Positions 12,637-24,905 of a stretch of DNA of 64,000 nt are shown one piece after another. The stretch spans positions 1 through 64,000 of the forward strand of contig CANTUR010000196.1 in NCBI GenBank assembly GCA_947683625.1, given 5' to 3'. Both the position numbers and the translations under genes were made by a program. The notes beneath the pieces are model-generated. The model worked only from the letters and a program-made list of their open reading frames with translations, was not told where the DNA came from and searched no databases. Each line of letters starts with the position of its first letter. Position 1 is the first letter of the stretch. The stretch comes from Mallotus nudiflorus (taxonomy: Eukaryota; Streptophyta; Magnoliopsida; Malpighiales; Euphorbiaceae).

Positions 12637-15600
12637 TAGGGGTGAGTATCGGTCAGTTTGGTACAGGAAACCCATCTTTAGTTGGTATTTCTAAGTGAAA
12701 AATGAGCACCGAACTGGGCCAAAAATAGCATTAGAAATATCGGCTTGACTGACTAAAAATAGTCAATATTTTTAGTTTGGTTAATCGAATGGGTTCAGTT
12801 GGGACCCAATTTTGTGCTGGGCCAAAAATAACAGAATATAAACTGACATTCATTTTATATTATATATTAGGACAAGGCCCATGGGTTTCCCACTAAGAAT
12901 AATTACATACTGGGCTTAAATACAATTAAAAACAATAAATATACAAGTTTTATCATTTGCTAAATATAAAAAAAATGGGCTAAAATATTCAAAAACTAAC
13001 TGTTAGATACAATTCCTCTAAAGTATATTTATTTAGTTACCTAGGCCAACTTGCTCTCATATTGAGGCTTCAGAGAAAAAAATATTGAAGCTTGGAGGCT
13101 GTAACCAAATTTATACAAAAAATAATTGTGATGTCCTGCATAAATAATCAAAAAATTATACCAACATCCGGCAAATAAATAACACAAGTCCAAAGAAATA
13201 AAAAATCAAAAATTCTAACTCATGAAAAGCAACACAAAGGATAGACTTAAGGAAAAATGGGCTCAAATTCAAAGTTTCAAGTCATGTGAATATGCAACAA
13301 CAAATCTGGCAACAAAGACATGCCACCAAAGAAATTGTATAAGCCACCATATTCATAAAACCTGAAGACTTAGGTAAAAGCAGCATCATAGCCTAAAACT
13401 AAGTAAATAATGAAGATACACATGAAAACAAAAATCAATTGGAAGTAAAAGCAAAACATAAAGTATAAGACATATAGTTGGCTCAATTCAAAGCAAAATG
13501 GTCAAATAAAGGATAAAATCAAAGACATAGCCACTAGAAATGAGAAGTAAAAGCATACTCAAATGAAAAGTAAACAAAAATAAGAAGCAAACTCAAAATA
13601 CACAAAAAAGGATCAAAATATTAGGATTAATTCATGTATAAAATGCAACAAAAAATTTTGGTAACTTATATAAAAGCCACCATAGAAATTTCTACTAGTG
13701 TTTCATATAATTAGAAGGTAGGTGGAAGCATCATCATAGCCATTAATAAGCATGCAACAACAACACTGGCAACAAACTAAATGTCACCTGAGTGTTGGTT
13801 ATATAAGCTAAGTTCATACATCAAGCAACAACAATACTAGCAATAAATAGATTATCACCTTAGTATAGATCACATAAGCTAAAGCATAAAGCACAACAGA
13901 GAAGACTGGATAATATATATATTTAGAATTAAGAATCAGAATCAAATAAAAATTAGTAACATTACTCAAAAAGTAATGCAAAGTGGCACTTGATGATGCC
14001 ATATTAGGACCAATTCCAACTAGGGGCAACTCTGAAAAAATAAAAAAGCAAGGAAGTAGAAGCTAAGAAAGTAAAATAGTAGAAAAGAATTTTAAAAGAA
14101 TCTTGTGAATAGATAAATAACAAAATACATACCTTTCTCAAACTTCTCTATTTCATTAAATGCCTCCTCAATTGACACTAGCTTGGTTGACTTTTTGAGC
14201 TAATCTTGCAAAAAAATCAAAGATTCAACTAGTTTGGGAGTCAGAGAGCTTCTGAAATAATCCAGTACCCTCCTGCCTGTGCTAAAAGCCGATTTTGAAG
14301 CTACGGTAGAGATGGGCACAACTAAGCATGAGAGAATTGGAAATCTCTCATTGTTAAGCTTCCACCATTTTAATATGTCAAATGTGCCCTCCTTCTCAAA
14401 AACTGACTCTAATAGATAAGCATTTACCTCTGATTGTTTGCTTCCACAAATTCCAAGTTCTTATTTATACTTTTAAACCAGGCTTTTAACAGAGATGTTA
14501 ACTTCCCAATACTTACTTCAGTAGGTTTACAAGCATCAATTATGAGGGCAATTTGAGAAGAAGAGTAAACAACAAGTTTGTATAAAAAAGAGTAATCAAT
14601 AAATAGTTCATACAAAGCACTTTTCACTAAAATAAAAAGGCTTCCACCCACAGTTGGACCATAAATTTGTTTCAATGAATACTCTATGTATTCAAGCTTA
14701 TCTCTAGGGTCAAGAATAGTTGCAATAAATATTAACAAGTTCAACTTTTCAAGATCCCCCCAGTATTTATCAAATTTGTTTTTCATGGAAAATGTCATCA
14801 TTCTTTTAGCAGCATCAACAGATAATTACCATTCATTTATAATGTAAAAAAGATTAGATATTTCACTAAAAAAAGAGTTAGTAGTCATATATTGAGAACC
14901 ATATATTCTCAAAGTAATACGATAAAAGTATTGCAAGAAATCAACTAGTTATTTCACAGATTGTCAATCTAAATAATCAGGCACATCATCCCCTAAATCA
15001 GCTCGAAAAGCATAATTACATTCCTCATATTTTTCAAAAACTTTATCATAAGAGAAAGCAGTGTTTAACATGAGATATGTAGAATTCCAGTTAGTTGGAA
15101 CATCTAGACTCAATGCAGATTTATACTCAATACCAAGTAAATCTGAAAACTCTTTGAACATTGCATATCTTACTCTTTGAACATTGAACATGAGATATGT
15201 AGAATTTCTAACATATCTTACAACTTCTCTAACCCTTTTAACACTTGCATTTGCTTCTTTCAAACCCTCAGTGACAACAAGATTTAGTATGTGTGCAATA
15301 CATCTCATGTGAACATATTTGACTTTCACAGTAGATGTTCCCCAACTCATCAATTTTTTTAAAAAAAAAACCCCAAAGAAGTATCATTAGAAGAGGCATT
15401 AACAACTATAACAGTAAAAACATTTTTAATCCCATAATCAAAAAGATAGTTTTCTAATGTTTAGTAATGTGCTCCCCCTTGTGAGATGTTAAAGGAACAA
15501 AAGAAATTATGTTTTTATGGAGCTTCCACTCTAAATCAATGTACTATGCAGTAATGCATATGTAGTTAATTCATTGAATTGAAGTCCAAAAGTCAGTTGT

Positions 15601-17644
15601 TACGCTGACTCTTTGACTTTCACAGTGCATCAAAAATATATTTTTCAAATTCAACCTCCCACCTAAGAATTCATTATAACAGTCTCTTGAGACTATCCAT
15701 CTACTAGGTATTTTAAAACTAGGACAAGCAATTGACATAAAATGTTTAAATCCCTCCCCTTCAACAAATTTAAAACTCGATTCATCAACAATGACCATAT
15801 TACATAATGCATGTCTAATTGCATCCTGATCAACTTCCATGAACCTATGACACCTATACAGTCATGCATATTAGACTCAAAATACATAACAGGTTAGAGA
15901 GTTAAAAGGGTATGCCTAGTCTCTTTAGGCAAGGGTTTTTCATGTAAATGAGCAAATGATGTCTAATGGGATGTGCCATTTATTCTAGGATCATCAATAA
16001 TAATTTTAGCATAATATATACATCTAGCATTTACCAACTTCCCTTGCTCATTAAGGATTTTTTTTAAGTGCTCCCATGTTGGATTTTTACTTTCTATGTC
16101 CTTTCTTTTTTCTTTTTTAAAGCAACTTAGGTCTACTTTATGGATTCCACCATTGCAGGTTGCTGAGGTTCACCACCAACAGCAGTTTGACTACCACTGG
16201 CAAGACCTCCTTTAGTTTCCATCTACATTATATATTATATACAATAACAAATTAAAACACAAAATTAGAAATAAATAATATTCATCTAGAAACTAAGATC
16301 AATACAAAAATGTCTCTATTTTTTAAAAAACATATTCAATAAAACAAGAGACACACCTGGCACACCATATATAGTAAAAAATAGAGGCATTTTCAAAAAT
16401 CAATTTTTATAAATCAATAGAGGCAGAATATTAGCATAAACAATAGCACTAGAAAAAAATTCTAAACATTTTTTTAAAAATCAATAGAGACAGAAGATAT
16501 TTCAATAAAAAAATTATTAAAGAAGATATAAAGAAAGAAATTTATATTTTTTCAAAAATCAATTTTTAAAATCAATATACATAAGGCCTAAAGACAAAAA
16601 TTTAAAATTTATAAACATTTAATATTATCAACAATTATATTTTAAATAAAAATATAAAACAAAATATATTACCTTTAACAGTAATGCTTCAAAGGTTTAT
16701 CTGACTCAAGTATTGATAAATGCTATAATTTCTTCCACTAAAAACCAACTTCGATTCAGATCAACCAACTTTATGCTTTCACCATTAGATCTATATATGA
16801 GATCATAAAATACTACTCTGATCCACCCATAGATGCCATTCACCAACAAATCATGCAAAAAATTGAAAAAAAAAATACATACATAAATAACATTAAAATT
16901 TGTGAGATAAACAAATAAAATACAACATGCAATATAAAAAACCAAAGATCTAATAAGATCTTTACCAAAACTAGTTGATTTCTTTAAAAATAACTTTGCA
17001 TGTCGATTTCCTCACTATCAATATTAATTTTTGAACACTGATAGTAACAAAAATAATAACAAAGTGTGGTTATCAATGATCTATAAGTTCTATACCCAAC
17101 ACTAAGTCAAAGTGTTTTTTATACTCAAAACATCAAGGAAACATAAGCATATTTGAGTCTCTGAGAGTAAGAGATTTGAGTTAATATGATAATCAAAAAG
17201 ACACAAAGATAGAAGGGGATAAGAATCATGAGATGAGAGTAAGGGAAGTGGCAAAGCTTTACTGGAGCAAAGAGAAGAATAGTGCGAGGAACTATTAGGT
17301 TTTTAGTGTTACAGAGGAAAGTCGAGAGAGAGAAGACTCTATAAGGGTTGAGTGAAAAGGAGAGAATGACAATTAGGTTTAGAGGAATGAGGGCTTCAGA
17401 TAAATAAGAGGTATTTATATGTGTAGTTTTAGGGCACCCTATAAAATGACGTAGTTTTATTTCCTTTTTTCTATTTTTGGTAATTCGGTCGGTTTGGTTT
17501 TCTTTATGTATCAACTAAATCAAAAATCAATCTTTCCTTACTCTCTCAACTGAACTGCATGTTACAAAACTATGGTAACCGAACCACACAAAAACCTTAG
17601 TTCGATTCAATTTGTGTGGTTCGAACGGTATTTGCTCACCCCTA
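12637..17644 (-). mobile_element. Complete-ended hAT transposon with 8-bp target-site duplication
   Basis: The ends are perfect inverted repeats for ten bases: TAGGGGTGAG at 12637 and CTCACCCCTA ending at 17644. The similarity weakens but continues inward (CGGTCAGTTTGG versus CCGTTCGAACC). Immediately outside lies a perfect 8-bp direct repeat, CTTTTATT, at 12629-12636 and 17645-17652. An 8-bp duplication is the rule for hAT insertion. The 5.0-kb element carries a minus-strand hAT transposase pseudogene. Both ends survive while the coding region is broken, so it could move only with transposase supplied from elsewhere. Confidence 0.93.
14180..16115 (-). pseudogene. Broken hAT transposase, RICESLEEPER/DAYSLEEPER-like
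   Basis: Read on the minus strand it shows the whole family layout. A decayed BED zinc finger (about 16080-15930) has ARC followed by Tyr where the second Cys is expected, then GTSH and a stop. An N-terminal catalytic region follows (15840-15571, ending 'VSVTTDFWTS'). A block at 15353-14964 carries 'CIAHILNLVV' and 'DVPTNWNSTYLML'. The hAT-like RNase H segment has 'ILDPRDKLEYIEY' (about 14740-14690). The C-terminal dimerisation domain includes 'SKSAFSTGRRVLDYFRSSL' (about 14320-14230). Stops and frame changes separate the blocks. Identification is firm; function is lost. It lies inside the hAT element at 12637-17644. Confidence 0.9.
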
Positions 17645-17652
17645 CTTTTATT

Positions 17653-18079
17653 ATATCCCCCTTTAATAATTAAATAAAAACACATAATAATTTATAATTA
17701 ATATATCATTCAGATTTATAATTAATCTTTATAATAATTTTAATTTTAAACAATTTTAACATTTAAAAAGATTTAAAAGTTTTATATTCTAAAATATTGT
17801 AATCTATACTCACTTCACCTTTATCCAACACAAAATTTATGAGTGTAATTAAGAAAAATAGAGTTCAAGCACTATTAAATTTTAATTTTAGTCAATTCTA
17901 AAATTTAGAATGGTGAATTTAATAAAGTTTAATAATGGTCTACCTTTTTTTTTTTTTAATTTTAAATCTTTTATATAAATAACATATTAATAATTCAATC
18001 AAAATATAATGATCTTTAAGAATAAAATGTTTGCTATGTTTAATATTTTTAGCTTAATCCAATAAGGAATAATCTCATT
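17653..18079. other. Short spacer between hAT and Mutator-like elements
   Basis: About 430 bases of AT-rich DNA with a T run near 17948. Nothing else is visible. Confidence 0.5.
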
Positions 18080-18935
18080 ATTCTATTCGGCTAAATGCTC
18101 TATTTCACCATTAAATTTTACCCTTTTGACCCATAACACCCTTCAACTTTCATTATGACTAATACAAACTTTGAACTTGTATTTAGGACCTATTTAACAC
18201 CTGAGTTGGAAAAATCTAATGCATGTAAAAAAGTGAGCTGACGTGTATTAAATGTGCTAAGTTGGAACAACATAACATAATAAATGCCACCTGTAATGAT
18301 AATTTTATAGCTTAGGTAAAAATAAAAATAGAAATAACCTACCCAAAACATAAATTACCAGCTTAAAATCCTAAATCCTTAAATTATAAACCCTAATTGC
18401 ACCTAAAGCCATTTTTGAATCTCAAAAAGCTTTACTCTTGAAATCAAATGATAAAATAATAAAGAATCTCTATGATATTGAACTTTATAGACTCAATGCA
18501 AGACTAAAATCCAAACCGATATAAAAAAAGTGGTTAAAAATTAAAGAAGTAGTTATGGTGACTTGGATTGGTGCATGCAATAAGCTGAGATGAAAAGGTT
18601 AGCTCGTGTAGTCAAAAGAAAGTATTAAAGAAAGGAACTAAGCTACTAAAAAGCTTCAGTAAAGAAGATTCTTTATTTAAAGGAAGGTATAAAGTTTACC
18701 TTTTTATCTTGCTATTACATGGTTATAATTTATTGGTTTTTTAGTTATTAAGTAAGACAACAGGTATTTTATTTAAGTTTTGATAATCTAGAACTGCTTT
18801 AGGATGATGTAATGGAGTAAAGTAATAGTTATGGTCCTCACATGGTGTAGAGTTAAAGTTTTTATCATTACTTTATTATGGAAATATGTTATTTTTAATA
18901 TTGGTTTCTCCTTTTTTTATGAAAATATGGTAGAC

Positions 18936-21089
18936 AATTTTGTCACTATGAAATGGCATTATATGGGTAAAATTATATAGGGTACACCTTTTAAATATGT
19001 TGTTGGTGATTGTACAATGGAAGAAATTGATTGACAATTTTAGTGTGCTTGAACTAATGTGGTATATCATGTCTTTTGGGTATGTATTTGTAGGGGATAT
19101 ATATTATAAGGATACATAAGAATGAGTTTATTTTGGTAGGTATAGACTCAATTATATTATAGGTAGTAAACAAATGGAAAGATGGGGATGTTATGGACCT
19201 TTATGTTTCATATATGGTAGGTGAGCCTATAATTAATGAGCTAGTAACTGTGGAGTAAATAACAATAACTCCACAGTAAATGATGATGAGTAGCTTAATC
19301 AAATTTTATGATGGGCAATGTGAGTGATGACAACGAAGCTTTTGAAGAAATTGATGGTAACTATGAAGACAATGATGATGAGTTTGATGATTTTATTGAA
19401 GTAATTATTAAACCACTTGAAGAGGAGGGAGCTTATTAGGGGGTGTTGATGAGGCAGCTACTGATAATGGGGATGATGCAAAGGGTTTAGATATTGGCAG
19501 TGACATTGAAGAGGTTCAAGTTGGTAGTGACAATGATCCTGAACTAAGGGCAGTTAAAGAAAAAGTCAGGATTGTAAGAGCTAATTAGTCAAGACTTGTT
19601 AAGACAATTGAAGAAGTACATCTCAATCGAATAGGTGTAGATGCTGGTTTTGATAATGCAGGTAGGCATAGAAATGAACAATTTGTTGGTGATGAAGATT
19701 ATTACGACAACAATGAACATGGTAGTGACCATGTAGTGTCTGAAGAAGTACATCTTGGTCCAAAAGAGACATACTTGAAAGCATATGGCATTTACATGCA
19801 ACATGTCAAAGGTATATGTTTGTGGCCAGATTTTGATTTCCTTGTTATTAAACCACCTGTAATTACAAAGAAGCCAAGAATGTTGAAGCTGTAAAGGAGA
19901 AAAGATAAGGATGAACAAAAGAAAGCTAAATGTGGAAAGATGTCAAAGAAAGGTGTGAAGATGACTTATTTTTTATGATATAACTAAGGACATAATAAAC
20001 AAGGTTATCCCACTAGAGGTCAACCTCATAACCAGATGAAACATATGTTTTGAAATAATTTTTTTTATCTCTTATTGTATTAAGGATGCCAGTAACATAT
20101 ATGTCTTGATGTTAGATTAGGGATGGACAATCATCAGATACACACAATAATGCAGGTCCATCAGTTAATACAGTAACAACTCCACCTACAAGAATACATG
20201 ATGTTCCTATCTAATTTGCATCTCCAACAATAAAGATAAATATGCATACATCAACACCTGAACTAGCACCAGCAATCAGTCATGAAGTTTATATCCATTT
20301 TGATTCAAACCAGGTACAGTGTATTTTAATTAAATTAGTTTAATTTTTCATAAACTTTAATGAAATGATATTAATGTCATTGGGTGACATTAAAAAGGTA
20401 TACACTAGGAGAGTCATTAGTGAACCTACAGTGAGAGGCAGAGCCAAAGGTGAACCTCCATGCAGAAGAGGACGATCTCCACTTTCTTGTTCAGGTATAG
20501 CAATAGGCAGGCAATCAAATTCAAGTCTTGGTAGAGGTACTTCTTCAAGTAGACCATCAACAGCTGGCAATAAAAGATATACTGCTCCAACTGAATCATC
20601 TCAAGCAAAAAGAAAGAGTTGGAGACCTAATTGTTGGTTTTGGGCATGGAGTTATTATCATGGATAATGGCATGATCATTGAGAATATAAGTATTTATGT
20701 TAGTCATAGTAAATTTTATTATTTTTAAATAAGTGTGGTTGAACCTATCATGTGATTGTATTTTTATTTTAAATAGTATGGCAGACCTATGGCTAGAGTT
20801 ATATCAACTCTATCAACAATTAAAAGTTTAGTTGTTATCACAGGTGATTTAGGATTTAAACCACTTGGTTTAAGATAGAATGGCAAATCTACAATCACTT
20901 TTAGATAACTTCAACAACAAAAATAAAAATAGCAAAGAAAGAAAAAGAATGACTTACATGAAGCTGCTTTTCCAAGTTAAGAATCCCAAAGCCAAACCAG
21001 TCCATTTGGAAATGCATCAAGCCACAATGGAAGCAATTTATAGCTTCATCATCAGCAATTTAAAGAAACTATATTGCTATAATTTGTAG
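18936..21089 (+). pseudogene. Decayed, internally deleted MULE transposase (MuDR/MURA type)
   Basis: The N-terminal plant MuDR domain is recognisable across two frames: 'FVTMKWHYMGKII', 'FKYVVGDCTMEEID' (about 18940-19035), then 'FSVLELMWYIMSFGY' and 'VGDIYYKD' (about 19035-19120). An Asp/Glu-rich linker follows at about 19320-19580. The C-terminal tail has 'KETYLKAYGIYMQHVKG' and 'LWPDFDF' (about 19763-19850), a Lys-rich stretch and a ruined zinc knuckle (GHNKQGYPTRGQ, about 19985-20020) that has lost its cysteines. The central DDE transposase domain, normally several hundred residues, is absent between linker and tail. A Ser/Arg/Gly-rich tail (about 20410-20610) and 'KPLGLR-NGKSTIT' (about 20860-20900) also fit MULE C-termini. 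Stops and frameshifts are frequent. Confidence 0.8.
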
Positions 21090-21645
21090 AATGTTTCTTA
21101 GTAGTGCTAGTAAGGGAAAAACTTAGGTTTAAGTACCAATGATAGTATATTTTGTATAATTAAGTGCTAGTTTCACCTTTAAGGGGATGGACACTTAGAT
21201 ATACCCTCTGGACAATTATATTAATGCTTGATATTTAATATTTAAAGCACTTATTGCTAGCGCACTATATATTTTGTTACACAATGTGTAAGTTTCATAT
21301 GAATATGCTAGTTTCATGTTAACCATATATATTAAGCTAATTTTTAAGCGGGTTGAATTTGAGAATTTATACTTTTCATTCATAGATATGCATTTGTACA
21401 TCAAGATAGTATACTGCAGCAAATAGAAATTCAACCTCTGATCCTATAACTAAAATATACAGCTACTACCATATACAAAAAGGTTCATTATACAGAGTGC
21501 ATGACCTCTACTTCCATAGCTAAGCATATTTCACTTACAAATACAAACAACACTGCCTATTCCTAACATATTTAACTTCTATTTCTAATTAACTTCTATT
21601 TAACTTCTATTTCTAATTAACTTCTATTTCTATTTAATTTCATAT

Positions 21646-22100
21646 TTAACTGCTATTTCTAATTAAAAGTAAAAGAACAATCATACTTAACATAATTATT
21701 AATGTTCTTTGCTTCTTTTGAATACTTCTTGCTTTGTCTCTCTCAATTTCATATTCCTTCATCTTTCTAAGCAATCCAATAATTACATTCCTTGATTGTT
21801 CAGCTAAAGGCGGATCAATCCACATGAAGAAATTGCATGCACCAATATTCTGTAGATGAATAAAATTAATGAGATTTTTATTTCCAAAAATTTCCAAACC
21901 CTATTATAATAACCAAAATTAAATTGCATGTACAACCCTTATGCAAATGGTTTTAGTGACTTACTTTGTAATTCCTGTAACTAAAAAATCTTCATTCAGA
22001 GTTTGCATTAGTCCATTAGGTTTTAACATTTGTGATCTCTCCATAATGGTAAATTAGAACTTTGAAGTGACCTCCTTCCATAGTCTGCTCAACGTAATCA
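21646..22100 (-). pseudogene. GRF-type zinc-finger protein fragment carried by the MULE
   Basis: The downstream exon contains 'IGACNFFMWIDPPLAEQSRN' followed by 'VIIGLLRKMKEYEIERDKAR' and a hydrophobic C-terminal segment. This is the second half of the GRF zinc finger (CxFF-W-DPP...) plus coiled coil and membrane anchor as seen in short plant GRF proteins. An upstream piece (about 22060-21965) reads VKT, stop, WTNANSE, stop, RFFSYRNYK; this matches the first half (W-N-GRRF-GC-NY) but its Cys is replaced and stops intrude. The two are separated by a likely intron (about 21860-21960). It is antisense to the transposase remnant and ends facing it. Such genes are known companions of plant MULEs. 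Confidence 0.75.
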
Positions 22101-22568
22101 AAATGCATCGAGACAAATGAGAGATATAAAGTAGTATAATTTTGATTCAAGAATGAAAAAAAAAGATGGTTTGTGAAGAAGAGATTGCAGAGCTCGGTGT
22201 TTAAGGGAGAAGACAAAGTTAAATAGTATTAATGGTGTTTTTTACTGTTGTCAACTGCTAACTCATCATGGCAAACAGGCCTAACATGCTTTAGAGGATT
22301 TGTAAACACGCTCATGTCCACGCTATCAAGATAATTATTTATCATGTTAGATTTGTCCAGTTCAAGTGTTAAATAGGTCCTAAATAGAAGTTTAGAGATT
22401 GTATTAGTCACAATGAAAGTTGAGGGGTGTCATGGGTAAAAAGGGTAAATTTCATAGGTGAAATAGAGTATTTGACCATTCTATTCAGTAGTTCAACACA
22501 TTGAATCTTGCAGTGGATGTCTAAGGCTTGGAAATCTCTCTCTTGCTACCACTGAAATTGTGTGTTAG

Positions 22569-24636
22569 TGTAGACACCCAATTTCGGGATGACATGTTAT
22601 GGATGCAGCAAAGGACTCCAATGATGAAAATGTCTTTGATGCTTAATCTTTAAAAAATTATAAGGCCTTTTAAAGGAAGAATTTAATGTTTTCAGGGACT
22701 AAATCGTAAAGTTCTTTTTAGGACCTAATTGTAAAATTTAAATTTTTTCGGGGGCCTTTTTGTAATTAAATGTTAAAAAAAAAAATTTGCACGTTGGAAT
22801 TCCATAATTCCAATCGGGATTGTACAATTCCAATCAAAATTGCACAATCCCAGTCAAAATTGAACTCTTCCATTTTCCTATTTCTAATTATTCCAATTTT
22901 AGGTGGTTTAAATTTCCTAATTAATTCAATCCTAAATTGGTTTAAACTTCCTAATTAATTTAATCCTATTTGGTTCAAAATTCCTAAATACACTTTAGGA
23001 ATGAAAATCACATTAGGATTAAGGTTAGGCTTCCTAGTTCCATTATAAAAGGGGAGCTAAGGAGAAAAAAAAAAAGGAGAAAAAATGAGGAGAAGAAGAG
23101 AGGGGCGTAGAAAAGAAGGAGAGGAGAGAAAGAAAATTGTGATTTTATTTTTCTTAATCAAAAATTACTTTTGATTCATCAAATAATTCAAAACTCGTGA
23201 AGGATTTTTTAAAGAAAAGATTTGAAGACTTATCAAGAACTGTGAATCACAAATCTGAGGAGCACCCTAATCATCCATAAGCATATCATATTCTTCTATT
23301 CTTCTTTTATTTATTTATTTATTCATTATTCTATTTATTTTATCATAATTTATTCATTAATTATTATTTTATTTTTTATGGTGATTATGGAGGAAAACAC
23401 ATGATAATCACATGAAGGAGATGGATTTTATTGGAAATCCACAGAAGACTATGGATAAAGCCCCGTAGAGACTTAGATTATAGGGTTTTATTTTTTATTT
23501 TTATTGTCTTTATTTTTATTTTATTCTTTATTTTTATTTTTTATTAATTATTTTATGAATTAATGTAACAGCCCCAATAGTGGCAATAGTAATAAAATTA
23601 TGTGTGTGGTTGTATGATTTTTTATTAAATTGGTTAGTAAAATTAGGTTTCAATTTGGTAATCATTTAAAATTAATAGAGGAAGTAGATTAATTTAGGTT
23701 GCATGTTAATAAAAATTAAGATTTTAGTAAGGATTAATTTAGTTATTTATTTGATTTTATTTAATTGTTTTTTTATGTTTTTTATTTATTTTTGAGCTTA
23801 TTTATTAGTTTTGTGTGTTTTGGGCCTTAAGCCCATTTTAGATTTTGATTTGTTTATTTTAGCCTATATCATATAATAATTAATTAGGTTTAATTAATAT
23901 TTTTAGGTCCATAATTAATTAGATTTTAGGTTAGAAATACCTTTAGGCCCATTTAGTTAATTAGACATAGGCTCACTTAATTTAATTTAATTAATTTAGA
24001 CTTAGCTCACTTAATTTAAGCCTTTTTCATAATTTGTAGATTTAAGATCATTATTTAATTAAAACATGTAGAATTAAGCTCATTAATTTAAATACCTTCA
24101 TAACATGTAGAATTAGACCCATTTTTAGAATTAAAATTAGTAGACTTAGGTTCATTTAATTAAAATAAAAAGGAATTAGGTCTTTAGGTTCACTTATAAT
24201 TTAAAACATGTAGACTTTAGCTCATTTATTTAAAATCCATGTATATTAGACTAACCTAGGGATTATGTGATTTATTGAATGCATTATTTACTTGTATATT
24301 TCATGACTAGTTTGCCTTGGAGTTTATTGTTTTGGGTTTATATGAAATTGCATGTAAATAGAGGATAAGATAGTAATTCATAAAGTGATTCTAAATGAAC
24401 ACAAGACTGAAAGAAGTTGGTATTCCGTATCCAGAATCTCATGGTTATGGTGCTAGCTTTCTTTTAGGGAATCGAGTACCACCTTTTCGATATGTCCTAG
24501 TTATTACCCTGGGTGGCGACTCCTCATCTCCACACCATGTCTTTGTGATAATGGTTAGTGTGTTCTCTAGAGCCCTGAGCTCAACAGTGACGCGGTTGCT
24601 AAAATCTTGGACGTTCGTTAAACCCCGTTGTCTATG
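22569..24636 (+). mobile_element. Solo LTR (Tat/Ogre-like Gypsy) with GTTAG duplication
   Basis: It starts TGTAGACACCCAATTTCGGG and ends ...AAACCCCGTTGTCTATG, flanked by perfect 5-bp repeats GTTAG (22564-22568 and 24637-24641). The terminal part (about 24370-24630) has the conserved 'GGTGGCGACTCC' motif and is closely similar to the ends of the LTRs at 59053-61183 and 25249-27505. No primer-binding site, gag or pol follows, so this is a solo LTR left by recombination between two LTRs. The last dinucleotide is TG rather than the expected CA. The open frame at 24395-24661 lies within LTR-conserved sequence and is not called as a gene. Confidence 0.88.
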
Positions 24637-24905
24637 GTTAGTCTTTGCAAAAAGGGTTTAAAAAGAGCACCTATCTACCTAACTTGAATGATTGTTGTTC
24701 TTACTTGATTACTAAACAACTACTGGTGAAAGGCATTGATAATTTTTATTTTTTAAATCAACTTAATTCAATTGGATTGATTAATAAAATGATAAGAATA
24801 ATAAAAGTACATAAAATTTGAAAGTTAGGTCGTACTTGAATTCAGTTTGATTGATAAGACATTTATGTAATTGTATTAAAATAAAAAATACTAAATACTA
24901 AATAT

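Larger units (their letters stand above)
18089..22477 (+). mobile_element. Mutator-like element (MULE) with long TIRs and 9-bp target-site duplication
   Basis: The two ends are long inverted repeats: the first about 135 bases (18089-18225) match the reverse complement of the last about 135 (22477 back to about 22340), sharing blocks such as 'CTCTATTTCACC', 'ACCCTTCAACTTTCATT' and 'TTAGGACCTATTTAACAC'. A perfect 9-bp direct repeat, ATTCTATTC, flanks the element at 18080-18088 and 22478-22486; 9 bp is typical of Mutator insertions. The 4.4-kb interior holds a plus-strand transposase remnant (about 18936-21100) and a minus-strand GRF zinc-finger fragment (21646-22100), a convergent pair. Confidence 0.93.

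Noticed and set aside
17125..17514. 129-codon minus-strand open frame inside the hAT element
   Set aside because: Lies between the right TIR and the transposase in likely 5' untranslated sequence; no recognisable domain.
24395..24661. 88-codon frame, similar to the one at 60944-61168
   Set aside because: The similarity is explained by shared LTR sequence; both sit at the 3' ends of related solo LTRs.
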